Origin: Pseudoalteromonas sp. S16_S37
GTDB taxonomy: Bacteria; Pseudomonadota; Gammaproteobacteria; Enterobacterales; Alteromonadaceae
Direction: 5' to 3'
DNA: 64,000 bases
Assembly (NCBI RefSeq): GCF_014694405.1
Contig: NZ_JAAUWV010000016.1
Coordinates: 17,770 to 81,769, forward strand
Shown: positions 56,576 through 64,000 of the stretch, piece by piece
Layout of the letters: every line of letters begins with the position of its first letter
Position numbering within the stretch: position 1 is the stretch's first letter
Translations under genes and position numbers: made by a program
The notes under the pieces: model-generated
What the model was told of the DNA's origin: nothing
Database searches by the model: none
What the model saw: only the letters and a program-made list of their open reading frames with translations

Positions 56576-56851
56576 ATGAAATTACATGATGATGTACATA
56601 ACTACTACGAGAAAATAGTGTTAGAAAAAATTATCGAGCACAATTTAGATAAAAAGTACGATGAAGATGTGATGGCTGACTTCTGTTGTACCGTACTAAA
56701 TCAACTACCATCACGATATATTCGCAACGATGTCGATATGGCTTTTTACTTGCCTGGACACGAAAGAGAACTCATGGAACAACGTGTTGAAACAGCGATA
56801 GAAGTTGCCATGGCACAAGTTGCAAAAAAAGGATCAACAAAAAGTGAGTAG
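56576..56851 (+). CDS. ComFB-family protein
   Basis: A 91-aa helical protein matching the late-competence ComFB family: the N-terminal DVHNYYEKIVLEKI and the central DVMADFCCTVLNQLPSRYIRNDVDMAFYL with two adjacent cysteines. ComFB-type proteins have been reported to bind cyclic dinucleotides, so a signalling role is plausible but not shown here. Its stop codon overlaps the GTG start of the following ybaM-like gene. Confidence 0.85.
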   Translation: MKLHDDVHNYYEKIVLEKIIEHNLDKKYDEDVMADFCCTVLNQLPSRYIRNDVDMAFYLPGHERELMEQRVETAIEVAMAQVAKKGSTKSE

Positions 56852-57014
56852 CCCACTTAATGACGCCCCTACCCACGTAAAACTCGCCGTTGACCTTATT
56901 CTGTTATTAGAACAAAACGAGGTTGCCAACGAGGATGTGCTTGCTGCGTTAGAGATTGTGCAAAACGATTTCAGACAAAAATTAGCCAACGCCCAAAAAG
57001 AGCAAAAAACTTAA
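56844..57014 (+). CDS. ybaM: YbaM-like protein (DUF2496)
   Basis: A 56-aa protein. The block NDAPTHVKLAVDLILLLEQN followed by VLAALEIVQNDF is the DUF2496 signature. The start is taken as GTG at 56844, inside the end of the comFB gene. An upstream frame start at 56805 would add 13 non-conserved residues. Function unknown, although the gene is next to priC in Escherichia coli. Confidence 0.85.
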   Translation: MSSPLNDAPTHVKLAVDLILLLEQNEVANEDVLAALEIVQNDFRQKLANAQKEQKT

Positions 57015-57091
57015 TTTTAACTTTTTTGTTTCATTTAAGTCATAAAAATTGTTTACTCTATTTTTAAACCTAAATTTGAGTAAATATCATT

Positions 57092-57877
57092 ATGACAATA
57101 AAACCCAACCTTATACTTGCATACGCGCTCACCGCTTTTAGCACCTTAACCCTCGCAAATGATTTTACCGCGCTGGATGAAGCCTTACCCGCCGACTATG
57201 TAATTAACGGCACAGAGCCGGTGTTTGATTTTGATGGTGATGGCTGCCTGCCAAGCGCCGGAATTAGCAGGACCGGTCAACAAAATTCAGGCCTTAAAAC
57301 TTCGGGGTCCCTAGGCGGTAATTGCCGTGACAACGCTTTTTTAAATACCTCTAACACCGTACATAGATACGCGTGTAAAGACACATCTCAAGGCCAATAT
57401 TGTGCTCACTTTTATGCTTTGTACTTTAAAAAAGACCAGATTTTTCCTTTCTTTGGCGGAGGCCACCGCCATGATTGGGAGTATGCGGCAGTATGGACAC
57501 ACGACGGTATCGTTACACATGGCAGTTACAGTGCACATGGCGACTTATATACCAAAGAGGCTTCTCAACTTCCTTTTGAAAATGGGCATCTGAAAATTGT
57601 TTATCATAAGGATGGACTACTAACGCATGCATTACGTTTTGCAAAAACAGCCGAAGCGGCAGAAAATAGCTACAACCGATTTGTCACACCAAATATTATT
57701 AGTTGGTATGAAATGCAGGGCGATGGTCTTAATAACCAAGCACTACGAGAGCGACTAAATCAATATGATTACGGTTCAGCCACTTTACCCGTCAAAGACA
57801 GTCGGTTTTTGACTAATATTAACCGCTTTAAACCATCTGGTTATCCAACTTTCTATTTGACGGATACTCAACCATAA
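57092..57877 (+). CDS. Secreted NPP1/NLP-family (necrosis-inducing-like) protein
   Basis: A 261-aa exported protein. A signal peptide (about 1-22, ending TLAN) precedes the NLP domain. The diagnostic heptapeptide GHRHDWE is at 124-130, followed by YAAVW and further family blocks. Two Cys pairs in the N-terminal half (for example Cys52/Cys78 and Cys95/Cys104) suggest disulphides. NLP proteins of plant pathogens bind plant sphingolipids and lyse membranes. In a marine bacterium the target is unknown and could be algae or other eukaryotes. It is not in an operon with its neighbours. Confidence 0.88.
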   Translation: MTIKPNLILAYALTAFSTLTLANDFTALDEALPADYVINGTEPVFDFDGDGCLPSAGISRTGQQNSGLKTSGSLGGNCRDNAFLNTSNTVHRYACKDTSQGQYCAHFYALYFKKDQIFPFFGGGHRHDWEYAAVWTHDGIVTHGSYSAHGDLYTKEASQLPFENGHLKIVYHKDGLLTHALRFAKTAEAAENSYNRFVTPNIISWYEMQGDGLNNQALRERLNQYDYGSATLPVKDSRFLTNINRFKPSGYPTFYLTDTQP

Positions 57878-57885
57878 CGTCCTCT

Positions 57886-57911
57886 TTGGTGCGGCTGAAA
57901 CGCTGCACCAA
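57886..57911 (+). terminator. Hairpin after the NLP gene
   Basis: TTGGTGC (57886-57892) and GCACCAA (57905-57911) pair perfectly, with GC/GC and a G-T pair extending the stem inward. There is no T-run, so termination may be weak. Confidence 0.5.
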
Positions 57912-58120
57912 CTACCAAATTTGGCTTATCAAATTGTAAATTCTGCTACAAAGAGTATTACAAAATATCCTAATTAGTTACAAATTGTTGCGAACACGCA
58001 TTTTATCTCAAAATTAAGGTAATTTGTCGCTATCACGGAAACTACCTCTCATTTCAACGCTAGCAGATTATTTTGATTTGCTTAATACTAAGGCGATAAA
58101 GACAAAAATTGGACACTGTC

Positions 58121-61100
58121 ATGAATCTAACACGAAGTTCGCTAAAAAACCCTGCGAGTGTATTAGTGATCCTAACCTTAATTATGCTCTTTGGTGCAAT
58201 CAGCATTTTTAAACTCCCGATCCAGTTAACTCCCGATATTGAAGAGCCACAGATCACAATATTTTCTGGATGGCGACAAGCTGCACCAGAAGAAATTGAG
58301 TCCATGATCATTGAGCCGCTTGAAAACGCAGTGAAAAATACGCCAGGCGCACTGGAAGTAAATACGCAAATAAATCAAGGGAATGGCTTTATCTCCCTTA
58401 CCTTTGCAGTGGATGCCGATATGCAACAAGCCATGCTTGATGTATTGACCAGTTTAAATCAAGCACCACCATTACCTTTGGACGCTACAGACCCAATAGT
58501 AACTGCTGGCGGCGGCGGTGGTCCTGGCTCTGGCGGCCCAACCGCAGCGAGCTTATTAGTCGTGCCACTTAACTTCGATAGTGAAAAGTTCGACATGGCT
58601 AACTATCAAAAGCAAATCGAAGATTTTATCGAACCTAGGCTTGCTAAAATACCGGGAGTGTCTCGCGTAAACCTAAATAGTCAACGCCAAAGGGAACTGC
58701 GCGTGACCTTTGACCCGCATAAAGCCGCGGCGCTAGGTATCAGCCTTGGCCAAATACGACAAACTATTTCTACCTCTACAGATATGTCTGGCGGGCTTGC
58801 TGATGTAGGCCGTCGTCAATACACTGTCCGATTTACTGGAAAATACGACGTAGATAGCTTAACTCAGATGCGTGTCGGTTATTCTGGTGAGAGACCTATA
58901 TACCTAGGTGATATTGCCACCGTAGCAGACACAGTCACAGATAGACGTTCCATGACTTTACGCAATGGCAAGCCTGCTTACTACATTACGATATCACGCA
59001 GCAATGACTCAAATACTGTTGCTGTATTAGATGGACTTAATGAAGCAATCCACGAGCTAAATAACGGTATTTTAAAAGAAGCAGGGTTAGCAATCGAATT
59101 AAGCTATGATGCATCTGTTCACATCAGAAATGCCTTGCAACTGGTCAAGAGTAATCTTGGACTAGGCGTACTTATGGCGTGCGGTATTTTATGGTTATTT
59201 TTTAGAGGAATGCGCGCTACCTTAGTTATCGCTGCAACGATCCCTGTCTCGCTCATGGTTGCATTTTTGGCTTTGAATATCTTTGAACGTAGCCTTAATG
59301 TTGTATCGTTAGCAGGGCTCGCGTTTGCTGTTGGACTGGTACTAGATGCTGCAATCATTGTGCAAGAGAACATAGCGAGGCTTAAAGCAGAGGGCCTAAC
59401 CAACAGCAAAGCCGCATTAAAAGGAGCTACTCAGGTTGCAGGCGCATTATTCGCCTCCACAGCAACAAGTGTGGCTATATTTTTGCCTATTATGTTCATG
59501 GCTGGTATCGAAGGACAATTATTCTCAGATCTCGCGCTCACACTCTCAATCGCTGTTATTGCATCGTTAATTTGCGCACTCACTATTATTCCAATTGCGA
59601 ACAAATACTTACCTGAGCGTAAAAACACAGAAGATCCATACAAGGCCTATTGGCATAAACTAACTGCATTCGTAATGTCACTGACAAATAGTCGCTCCAA
59701 GCAAGTAACATGGATAGCGTCTTTACTTGGCGGCTCTGTTCTAGTAACACTGACCTTACTACCACAGACCGATTTTATGCCAAGAGCACCAACTGATGGC
59801 TTTTTCTATAGCTTGAACTCACCACCAGGAGGAAACATTAGCTATATGGAAGAAGAAATAGCCTCGCGTGTTAAAGAGCGCTTAATGCCATATTACATCG
59901 GTGAAAAGACGCCTAAGATAAAAGATTTTAACTTTTATGTATTCGGCGCAAATGCTGGGGGCTTTATTTACTCCGACGATCCTCAACGTGTAGAAGAACT
60001 AATGAAAGTTGCAAGGGAGGAAATATTCCAAGACCTTCCAGACACACAAGTATTTCTATTTAGAGGCTCGATGATCCAAGTTTCAAATGGTGGTGATGGG
60101 CGCGCGATTAATATCGACTTAACCGGCCCCAATATGGACGACTTAATAGCCGCAGCTAAAGTAGCACTTGAAGAAGTGAAATCAGCTCTGCCAGAAGCGA
60201 CTGCTCAGCCTCAACCGAGTTTGGATATGGCTGAGCCCGAATTAAGATTACATCCGAATGACAGGCGTATCACTCAAGCAGGCCTGACTCGAAATGACGT
60301 TGCTCAGGCTGTACAGGCATTTACAGGTGGCTTATTTATCAATGAATACTTCAATGGTAACGAACGTATGAATGTGATTTTAAGGGCTAACTCTTGGCAA
60401 ACACCTGAAGAGTTAAAATCACTGCCATTAATAACGCCTAATTCTGGTATTCAAACATTGGGAGAACTTGCTGAGGTTGAGCGAACTGTTGGCCCTACAC
60501 AACTTCGCCGCGTAAATGGTAAGCGTACCGTCTCCGTCGTTGTTACTCCTCCAGCGAATATGAGTCTTCAAGAAGCGCAAGCTATTTTAGCAAAACATGT
60601 TATGCCTAAAGTCCGCCAAAGCATCCCGCTCAATGCTAGTGCCATTTTGGGCGGAAATGCACAAAAAATGAATTCAGCAATTGAAGAGATGACAATAAAC
60701 TTTGCGCTTGCATTATTCATACTATTTTTATTAATGACTGCTTTATTTAAGTCAGCCAAAGATAGCTTCTTAGTCCTTTTGGTCATGCCGCTCGCAGTGG
60801 CTGGAGGTGTATTGGCGCTATTCATTCTCAATCTATTTACGTTCCAGTCACTAGACTTACTGACCATGATTGGTTTCATCATATTACTTGGCCTAGTTGT
60901 GAACAATGCAATTTTGCTTGTGGATCAAACACGTTATTGCGAACGCCATGGCATGACGAGAGCGTTAGCCGTACGTGAAGCCGTTCTTATGCGCGCAAGG
61001 CCTGTTTACCTCAGTACACTAACTAGCCTATTTGGCATGTTACCGCTTATGCTTATGCCCGGTGTGGGCTCTGAAATATACCGAGGACTTGCCACCGTGA

Positions 61101-61243
61101 TTGTTGGAGGAATGGCAATCAGTGCAATATTCACCTTAGTCTTAATGCCTAGTTTACTGCAGTTAGGTAGACAAACGCAGCCACATTCAGAGTTGACTAA
61201 AAATACAAACAAGCCTTCATTAAACTTAGTCGCCAATCAGTGA
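58121..61243 (+). CDS. RND-family efflux pump permease
   Basis: An inner-membrane proton-driven exporter of about 1040 aa with 12 helices and two large periplasmic loops. Blocks include FKLPIQLTPDIEEPQITIF, the TM4 region VVSLAGLAFAVGLVLDAAIIVQEN with its acidic proton-relay residue, and LTMIGFIILLGLVVNNAILLVDQTRY. It resembles the hydrophobe/amphiphile-type RND family. A TTG at 58109 would add four residues; I prefer the ATG at 58121. The adaptor gene follows 10 bases downstream, so the permease precedes the adaptor, the reverse of the common order. No outer-membrane factor gene is present. Confidence 0.93.
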   Translation: MNLTRSSLKNPASVLVILTLIMLFGAISIFKLPIQLTPDIEEPQITIFSGWRQAAPEEIESMIIEPLENAVKNTPGALEVNTQINQGNGFISLTFAVDADMQQAMLDVLTSLNQAPPLPLDATDPIVTAGGGGGPGSGGPTAASLLVVPLNFDSEKFDMANYQKQIEDFIEPRLAKIPGVSRVNLNSQRQRELRVTFDPHKAAALGISLGQIRQTISTSTDMSGGLADVGRRQYTVRFTGKYDVDSLTQMRVGYSGERPIYLGDIATVADTVTDRRSMTLRNGKPAYYITISRSNDSNTVAVLDGLNEAIHELNNGILKEAGLAIELSYDASVHIRNALQLVKSNLGLGVLMACGILWLFFRGMRATLVIAATIPVSLMVAFLALNIFERSLNVVSLAGLAFAVGLVLDAAIIVQENIARLKAEGLTNSKAALKGATQVAGALFASTATSVAIFLPIMFMAGIEGQLFSDLALTLSIAVIASLICALTIIPIANKYLPERKNTEDPYKAYWHKLTAFVMSLTNSRSKQVTWIASLLGGSVLVTLTLLPQTDFMPRAPTDGFFYSLNSPPGGNISYMEEEIASRVKERLMPYYIGEKTPKIKDFNFYVFGANAGGFIYSDDPQRVEELMKVAREEIFQDLPDTQVFLFRGSMIQVSNGGDGRAINIDLTGPNMDDLIAAAKVALEEVKSALPEATAQPQPSLDMAEPELRLHPNDRRITQAGLTRNDVAQAVQAFTGGLFINEYFNGNERMNVILRANSWQTPEELKSLPLITPNSGIQTLGELAEVERTVGPTQLRRVNGKRTVSVVVTPPANMSLQEAQAILAKHVMPKVRQSIPLNASAILGGNAQKMNSAIEEMTINFALALFILFLLMTALFKSAKDSFLVLLVMPLAVAGGVLALFILNLFTFQSLDLLTMIGFIILLGLVVNNAILLVDQTRYCERHGMTRALAVREAVLMRARPVYLSTLTSLFGMLPLMLMPGVGSEIYRGLATVIVGGMAISAIFTLVLMPSLLQLGRQTQPHSELTKNTNKPSLNLVANQ

Positions 61244-61253
61244 GATAATCATT

Positions 61254-62360
61254 ATGTTGTTATTAAATAAATTTTTCAGTTCATATTCGCAAAATATTGG
61301 CGCTCTATTAATAGCTTCGAGCGTTGCTCTTTCACCCATTGCATACGCCAAGGCTCCCGTTACGGTAGAAAAGCTAACGAATGCTCCATTAAACAGTGAA
61401 CTAGCTGTTCATGGCACACTTTATGGCAAACAAGATGTAAAACTAACCGCAGGCGTCGGTGGGTTACTTACCTATGTTGCCGAACCTGGCAAAGAAGTTG
61501 AAAAAGGGGAAGTACTAGCCCGTATAGATACACTTCCACTCGAACTTGAGCAAGCTAGGCAACAAGAAATGCTTAATAGAGCCAAAATTAATTTACAGTT
61601 CCAAAAGCAAGAGCTGAAGCGACTCAAGCAGTTAGCAAAAAGCAGTAGCACTGCAGCTAGCCAAGTTGATAAAGTACAACAGCAGCATGACTTAGCTCAG
61701 TCAGATATTGCTTTGGCGGAAATTGAGCTTAAGGTGATCGCCGACAAACTCAACCGCTCTACACTTAAGGCGCCATTTTCTGGCGTTATAAGCGAGCGCT
61801 ATAGCCGCTCAGGAAAAGATGTAAATAGAGCCGATGAACTTCTAAGCCTAATCGACATAAATAACCTTGAAGCCAGACTGTATGTACCTGTCAAATATCT
61901 GAAGTATATAAAAAAGAGCATGGTGCTTCCTATATCGTCTGGCAGTTTAGGTTCCCTCGATAAAACCGACACAACGGTTACAGCGGTGATCCCTACAACC
62001 GATCCTCGCTCACAGTCATTTGAAGTCAGGGCAACACTACCAAAGCCAAGTAATCAAAATTGGGCGGCAGGACAGCTGGTTGATGTAATTGTCCCTCTAA
62101 ATAGTAACCAAGCTGAGCTACTTGTTAATCGTGATGCACTTATTCTGCGAAAACAGGGTGTTCATATTGTTCGTATAAACAAAGACAGCAAGGCTGAGCA
62201 GATACCTGTTACCGTCGGTAAAGGCCAAGGTAAGTTAGTGGCTATAAAGCCAATTAATGAAGGCTCATTATCTATTGGCGACACCATTGCTGTGCGAGGC
62301 GCAGAACGTTTATCAACAGGACAAGAAGTAGAGATCCAAAAAGGAGTGAATGCTTCTTAA
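61254..62360 (+). CDS. RND pump periplasmic adaptor (membrane fusion protein)
   Basis: A 368-aa HlyD/AcrA-type adaptor with a signal peptide (about 1-31). A biotinyl-lipoyl half domain (VGGLLTYVAEPGKEVEKGEVLARID) is followed by a coiled-coil hairpin and the second half (LKAPFSGVISERYSRSGKDV). A beta-barrel region ends the protein. It links the permease encoded just upstream to an outer-membrane channel encoded elsewhere. A strong terminator follows. Confidence 0.93.
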   Translation: MLLLNKFFSSYSQNIGALLIASSVALSPIAYAKAPVTVEKLTNAPLNSELAVHGTLYGKQDVKLTAGVGGLLTYVAEPGKEVEKGEVLARIDTLPLELEQARQQEMLNRAKINLQFQKQELKRLKQLAKSSSTAASQVDKVQQQHDLAQSDIALAEIELKVIADKLNRSTLKAPFSGVISERYSRSGKDVNRADELLSLIDINNLEARLYVPVKYLKYIKKSMVLPISSGSLGSLDKTDTTVTAVIPTTDPRSQSFEVRATLPKPSNQNWAAGQLVDVIVPLNSNQAELLVNRDALILRKQGVHIVRINKDSKAEQIPVTVGKGQGKLVAIKPINEGSLSIGDTIAVRGAERLSTGQEVEIQKGVNAS

Positions 62361-62385
62361 TTTTTATAAAACAAATTACTAGCCC

Positions 62386-62423
62386 AATGAGCAGGTTCAC
62401 TCTTGTGAGCCTCGCTCATTTTT
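62386..62423 (+). terminator. Terminator of the RND operon
   Basis: AATGAGC-AGGTTCAC (62386-62400), loop TCTT, then GTGAGCCT-C-GCTCATT (62405-62420) and TTT. The 15-bp stem has one G-T pair and one bulged base. Confidence 0.85.
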
Positions 62424-62491
62424 CTATCACTGTTCACAATTCCACACAATTAGCCATACTGAAGTCGTAGCTACATATTAAGAAATTTACT

Positions 62492-63055
62492 TTACTCACT
62501 GATTCTTTTGTCGATAAGCTTATCAACTATAAGCTGATAAAGACGCTGGGCAGGATAAGAGATAAATATTATTGTAATTAATAAATTGGAAAGGGCTATG
62601 ACTTGACTATAGATACCTCGGAGAATATCAGCATCAAAAATAACTCGGTCAACATACCTAAATAAAAACAACACCATTATCGCAGCAGAGACGTAAAAAC
62701 CGTAAGTTGTTATGCGAGCAAACTCACACCGCTTTAAATTATGCCAATGTAGAACTGACACCATAAATAGCGCTTCGTGGATGCTAAAATAGATATAAAA
62801 GACTTGTCTCTTCGCTTGAACCCCTATACCCAAATCCAGAATTAAATCACTAATAAAAGTACCCGCCACACTGAATGCTAAAGCAACACAAATATAGATA
62901 AAAAATGAGTGCTCAAATTCAATTGTTGGTAAGTTTTTAGGCCGCCCACAAATGAGCGACCTAAGGGAGTCATTCGCAAGCCAAACAAATAGCACCAGCG
63001 CAACGACTTTCATAAAGATTAATATCCATCCGATATGGATTAAAACTTCGTTCAT
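62492..63055 (-). CDS. Uncharacterised five-helix membrane protein
   Basis: A 187-aa integral membrane protein, not recognised as a known family. Hydrophobic segments are at about residues 6-26, 49-72, 84-102, 115-132 and 143-163, with a basic C-terminus. It starts with ATG at 63055 behind AAGGAT, 35 bases after the stop of the double-glycine peptide gene on the same strand, so the two form a probable operon. By analogy with bacteriocin loci an immunity or export-accessory role is possible, but nothing in the sequence proves it. Confidence 0.75.
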   Translation of the reverse strand: MNEVLIHIGWILIFMKVVALVLFVWLANDSLRSLICGRPKNLPTIEFEHSFFIYICVALAFSVAGTFISDLILDLGIGVQAKRQVFYIYFSIHEALFMVSVLHWHNLKRCEFARITTYGFYVSAAIMVLFLFRYVDRVIFDADILRGIYSQVIALSNLLITIIFISYPAQRLYQLIVDKLIDKRISE

Positions 63056-63090
63056 TAAATATCCTTTTAAAATTATCTCTTCATCTTCTT

Positions 63091-63222
63091 CTAGTATTGA
63101 GTTGGATTATTTGCATTTTTTGGTGGCTCAATCCCATTACCAGCACCTCCACCACTACCTCCAAATACGTTTGCCAGCATTTCCCGAGGAAGCTCTCTTT
63201 TAATTTTCATTTTTCTACCCAT
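63091..63222 (-). CDS. 43-aa double-glycine leader peptide (bacteriocin/signal precursor-like)
   Basis: A small gene with ATG at 63222 and AAGGGG at 63230-63235, spacing 7. The product begins MGRKMKIKRELPREMLANV and continues FGGSGGGAGNGIEPPKNANN, ending PTQY. Cleavage after Gly22 would give a leader with Leu at -12, Leu at -7, Val at -4 and Gly-Gly at -2/-1, the pattern of C39-ABC-transporter-processed precursors. It would release a 21-residue Gly/Asn/Pro-rich peptide without cysteines. A second start at Met5 (63210) is possible. The membrane protein gene follows 35 bases downstream. No C39 ABC transporter gene is in the window. Confidence 0.7.
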   Translation of the reverse strand: MGRKMKIKRELPREMLANVFGGSGGGAGNGIEPPKNANNPTQY

Positions 63223-63404
63223 TAACTTACCCCTTTTATCAGTTTTTAACAATATCAAAGAAACTAACGCAACTTACAATAATCGATGACTCACTATCCA
63301 TAGCGACGTCTATTGTGTTACATAAATAAAGTTAGTCCCTAACTTATGAAACGTAAAATATTTGTGCAATTCAAAACATTTCCGTTAACACATTAGGATA
63401 AAAC

Positions 63405-63426
63405 AAATATGAATTAATTCATATTT
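63405..63426. promoter_or_regulatory. 22-bp perfect palindrome upstream of the double-glycine peptide gene
   Basis: Positions 63405-63426 are a perfect palindrome with half-site AAATATGAATT and no spacer, about 185 bases upstream of the peptide gene start. This suits a dimeric regulator's operator. Being all A/T except for one G and one C, it could also be a chance feature. Confidence 0.4.
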
Positions 63427-63471
63427 AGACTAAGCTAATTCCCCCTTTCATTGCAACAACTGAAATATAAT

Positions 63472-63830
63472 TACTGATTTTTAATAATGTTATTCTTGAA
63501 TGTTCTCATGTAGAAAATAACTTTGAATGGCTTTTTAACGGGTATGCAGAGTGTTCTGCAGCACATCTAAATCAGGACACTTTCCTTAAGGAAGTTCGTT
63601 CATATTCCGCCGGTAATACATTGGCAGTATGTCCAACGTGGTGTGTGAACTGGCTAGAAGCGGCAACAATCAGATCTAAGCTACTCTCAACCCTGCCACC
63701 GATTAGGCCAGCATGCTCGTTTGGATCAGATATTCAGACTCACTCCATAAAGCAATATGCGATAGCGCAATACTCAGCGCATCAATCGACACACTGTAAA
63801 CCAAACCACGAGCTGTACAGCGATACCTAA
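63472..63830 (+). pseudogene. Possible gene remnant (open frame without a start codon)
   Basis: A frame of about 119 codons is open from a stop just before 63472 to TAA at 63830, but has no ATG or GTG start with a ribosome-binding site. The translation contains FNGYAECSAAHLNQDTFLKE and CPTWCVNWLEAAT. I do not recognise it. Base composition is more GC-rich than the flanks. It lies beside a probable IS end and may be debris from an earlier insertion. Confidence 0.3.
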
Positions 63831-63849
63831 CGCGTTAAATAGGCTCGGC

Positions 63850-63882
63850 ACAGTGCTCGCAAAGACCTCAGCGCAGCACTGT
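63850..63882. repeat. Inverted repeat next to the IS end
   Basis: ACAGTGCT (63850-63857) and AGCACTGT (63875-63882) are perfect 8-base arms with a 17-base spacer, immediately left of the presumed IS boundary. Confidence 0.4.
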
Positions 63883-64000
63883 AATACCAATTGACTTAAA
63901 AGTTTGATCTAATAGCAATATCCAGATTCATTTTAATTCAGATATGCATACAGCAGAAGATTTTAAGCTATTGGCAAGGCAAACCTCCCGCGGACAATTA
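63881..64000 (+). mobile_element. Left end of a probable IS630-type element (runs out of window)
   Basis: GTAATACCAATTGACTTAAA at 63881-63900 looks like the outer end of an element next to a TA dinucleotide, the target of IS630/Tc1-type transposons. A transposase-like reading frame begins about 60 bases inside. The right end and inverted repeat lie outside the window, so the assignment rests on the partial protein. Confidence 0.45.
63944..64000 (+). CDS. Transposase N-terminus, IS630-type (cut by window edge)
   Basis: ATG at 63944 opens a frame of 19 codons up to the edge: MHTAEDFKLLARQTSRGQL. This resembles the start of IS630-family transposases, which continue into a helix-turn-helix. Only this short piece is visible, so the family call is tentative. 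Confidence 0.45.
   Translation, partial: MHTAEDFKLLARQTSRGQL

Noticed and set aside
63621..63830. 69-aa frame starting with TTG (AVCPTWCVNWLEA)
   Set aside because: It is only the tail of a longer open frame that starts without any valid initiation codon. It was treated as a possible gene remnant instead of a gene.

Overview
The window is about 64 kb of chromosome from a moderately AT-rich marine gammaproteobacterium, most likely Pseudoalteromonas or a close relative in the Alteromonadales. The reasons are the gene order ileS-ribF-murJ-rpsT, the many large TonB-dependent receptors, promoters of the form TACAAT followed by a GC-rich discriminator, a SmrA-type Smr protein, and the priC/ybaM genes downstream of a dinG/polB divergon. 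The genus is an inference from gene content. I see no rRNA, tRNA or CRISPR array.

Left part (1-16.9 kb): ileS (cut by the window edge), ribF and murJ lie on the minus strand. rpsT follows on the plus strand, starts with TTG and sits behind a long, apparently structured leader. Next come a single-domain response regulator, small membrane proteins, smrA, a 45-aa secreted or membrane microprotein on the opposite strand, a 2-hydroxyacid dehydrogenase, an OlsF-like two-domain acyltransferase (ornithine lipids), a TlpA-like thioredoxin, a TonB receptor, a parvulin, glutaredoxin 1, a cold-shock DEAD-box helicase and an iron-type alcohol dehydrogenase.

Middle part (16.9-42.6 kb): a chemoreceptor, a HugZ-like protein, a phosphatase-diacylglycerol kinase fusion, a second TonB receptor, a racemase-like protein, a GST and LysR regulators. 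A three-gene operon encodes a di-haem peroxidase, a BaeS-like kinase with a Pro/Arg-rich sensor region, and a BaeR-like regulator. An unusual pair follows: a GNAT/C39-peptidase fusion and a RimK-like ATP-grasp ligase. After that come two overlapping phosphorelay kinases, an atypical sirtuin without zinc cysteines, and an EamA exporter with a candidate attenuator-like leader.

Right part (42.6-64 kb): an outer-membrane barrel protein and two tandem paralogous TonB receptors, each with its own matching terminator. polB and dinG are divergent and share one LexA-type box. A compact dinG-TSUP-priC-HDAC-comFB-ybaM series follows, then a secreted NLP-family protein and an RND pump with its adaptor. 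At the far right a 43-aa double-glycine leader peptide gene, missed by ordinary ORF calling, is followed by a membrane protein gene. Next to it are a degraded region and what looks like the left end of an IS630-type element.

Best candidates for undescribed biology: the double-glycine peptide/membrane-protein pair (62.5-63.4 kb), the EamA leader with mutually exclusive stems and a Thr/Leu-rich mini-ORF (41.96-42.17 kb), the structured element before rpsT (4.40-4.57 kb), and the GNAT-C39/RimK operon (32.5-35.1 kb).
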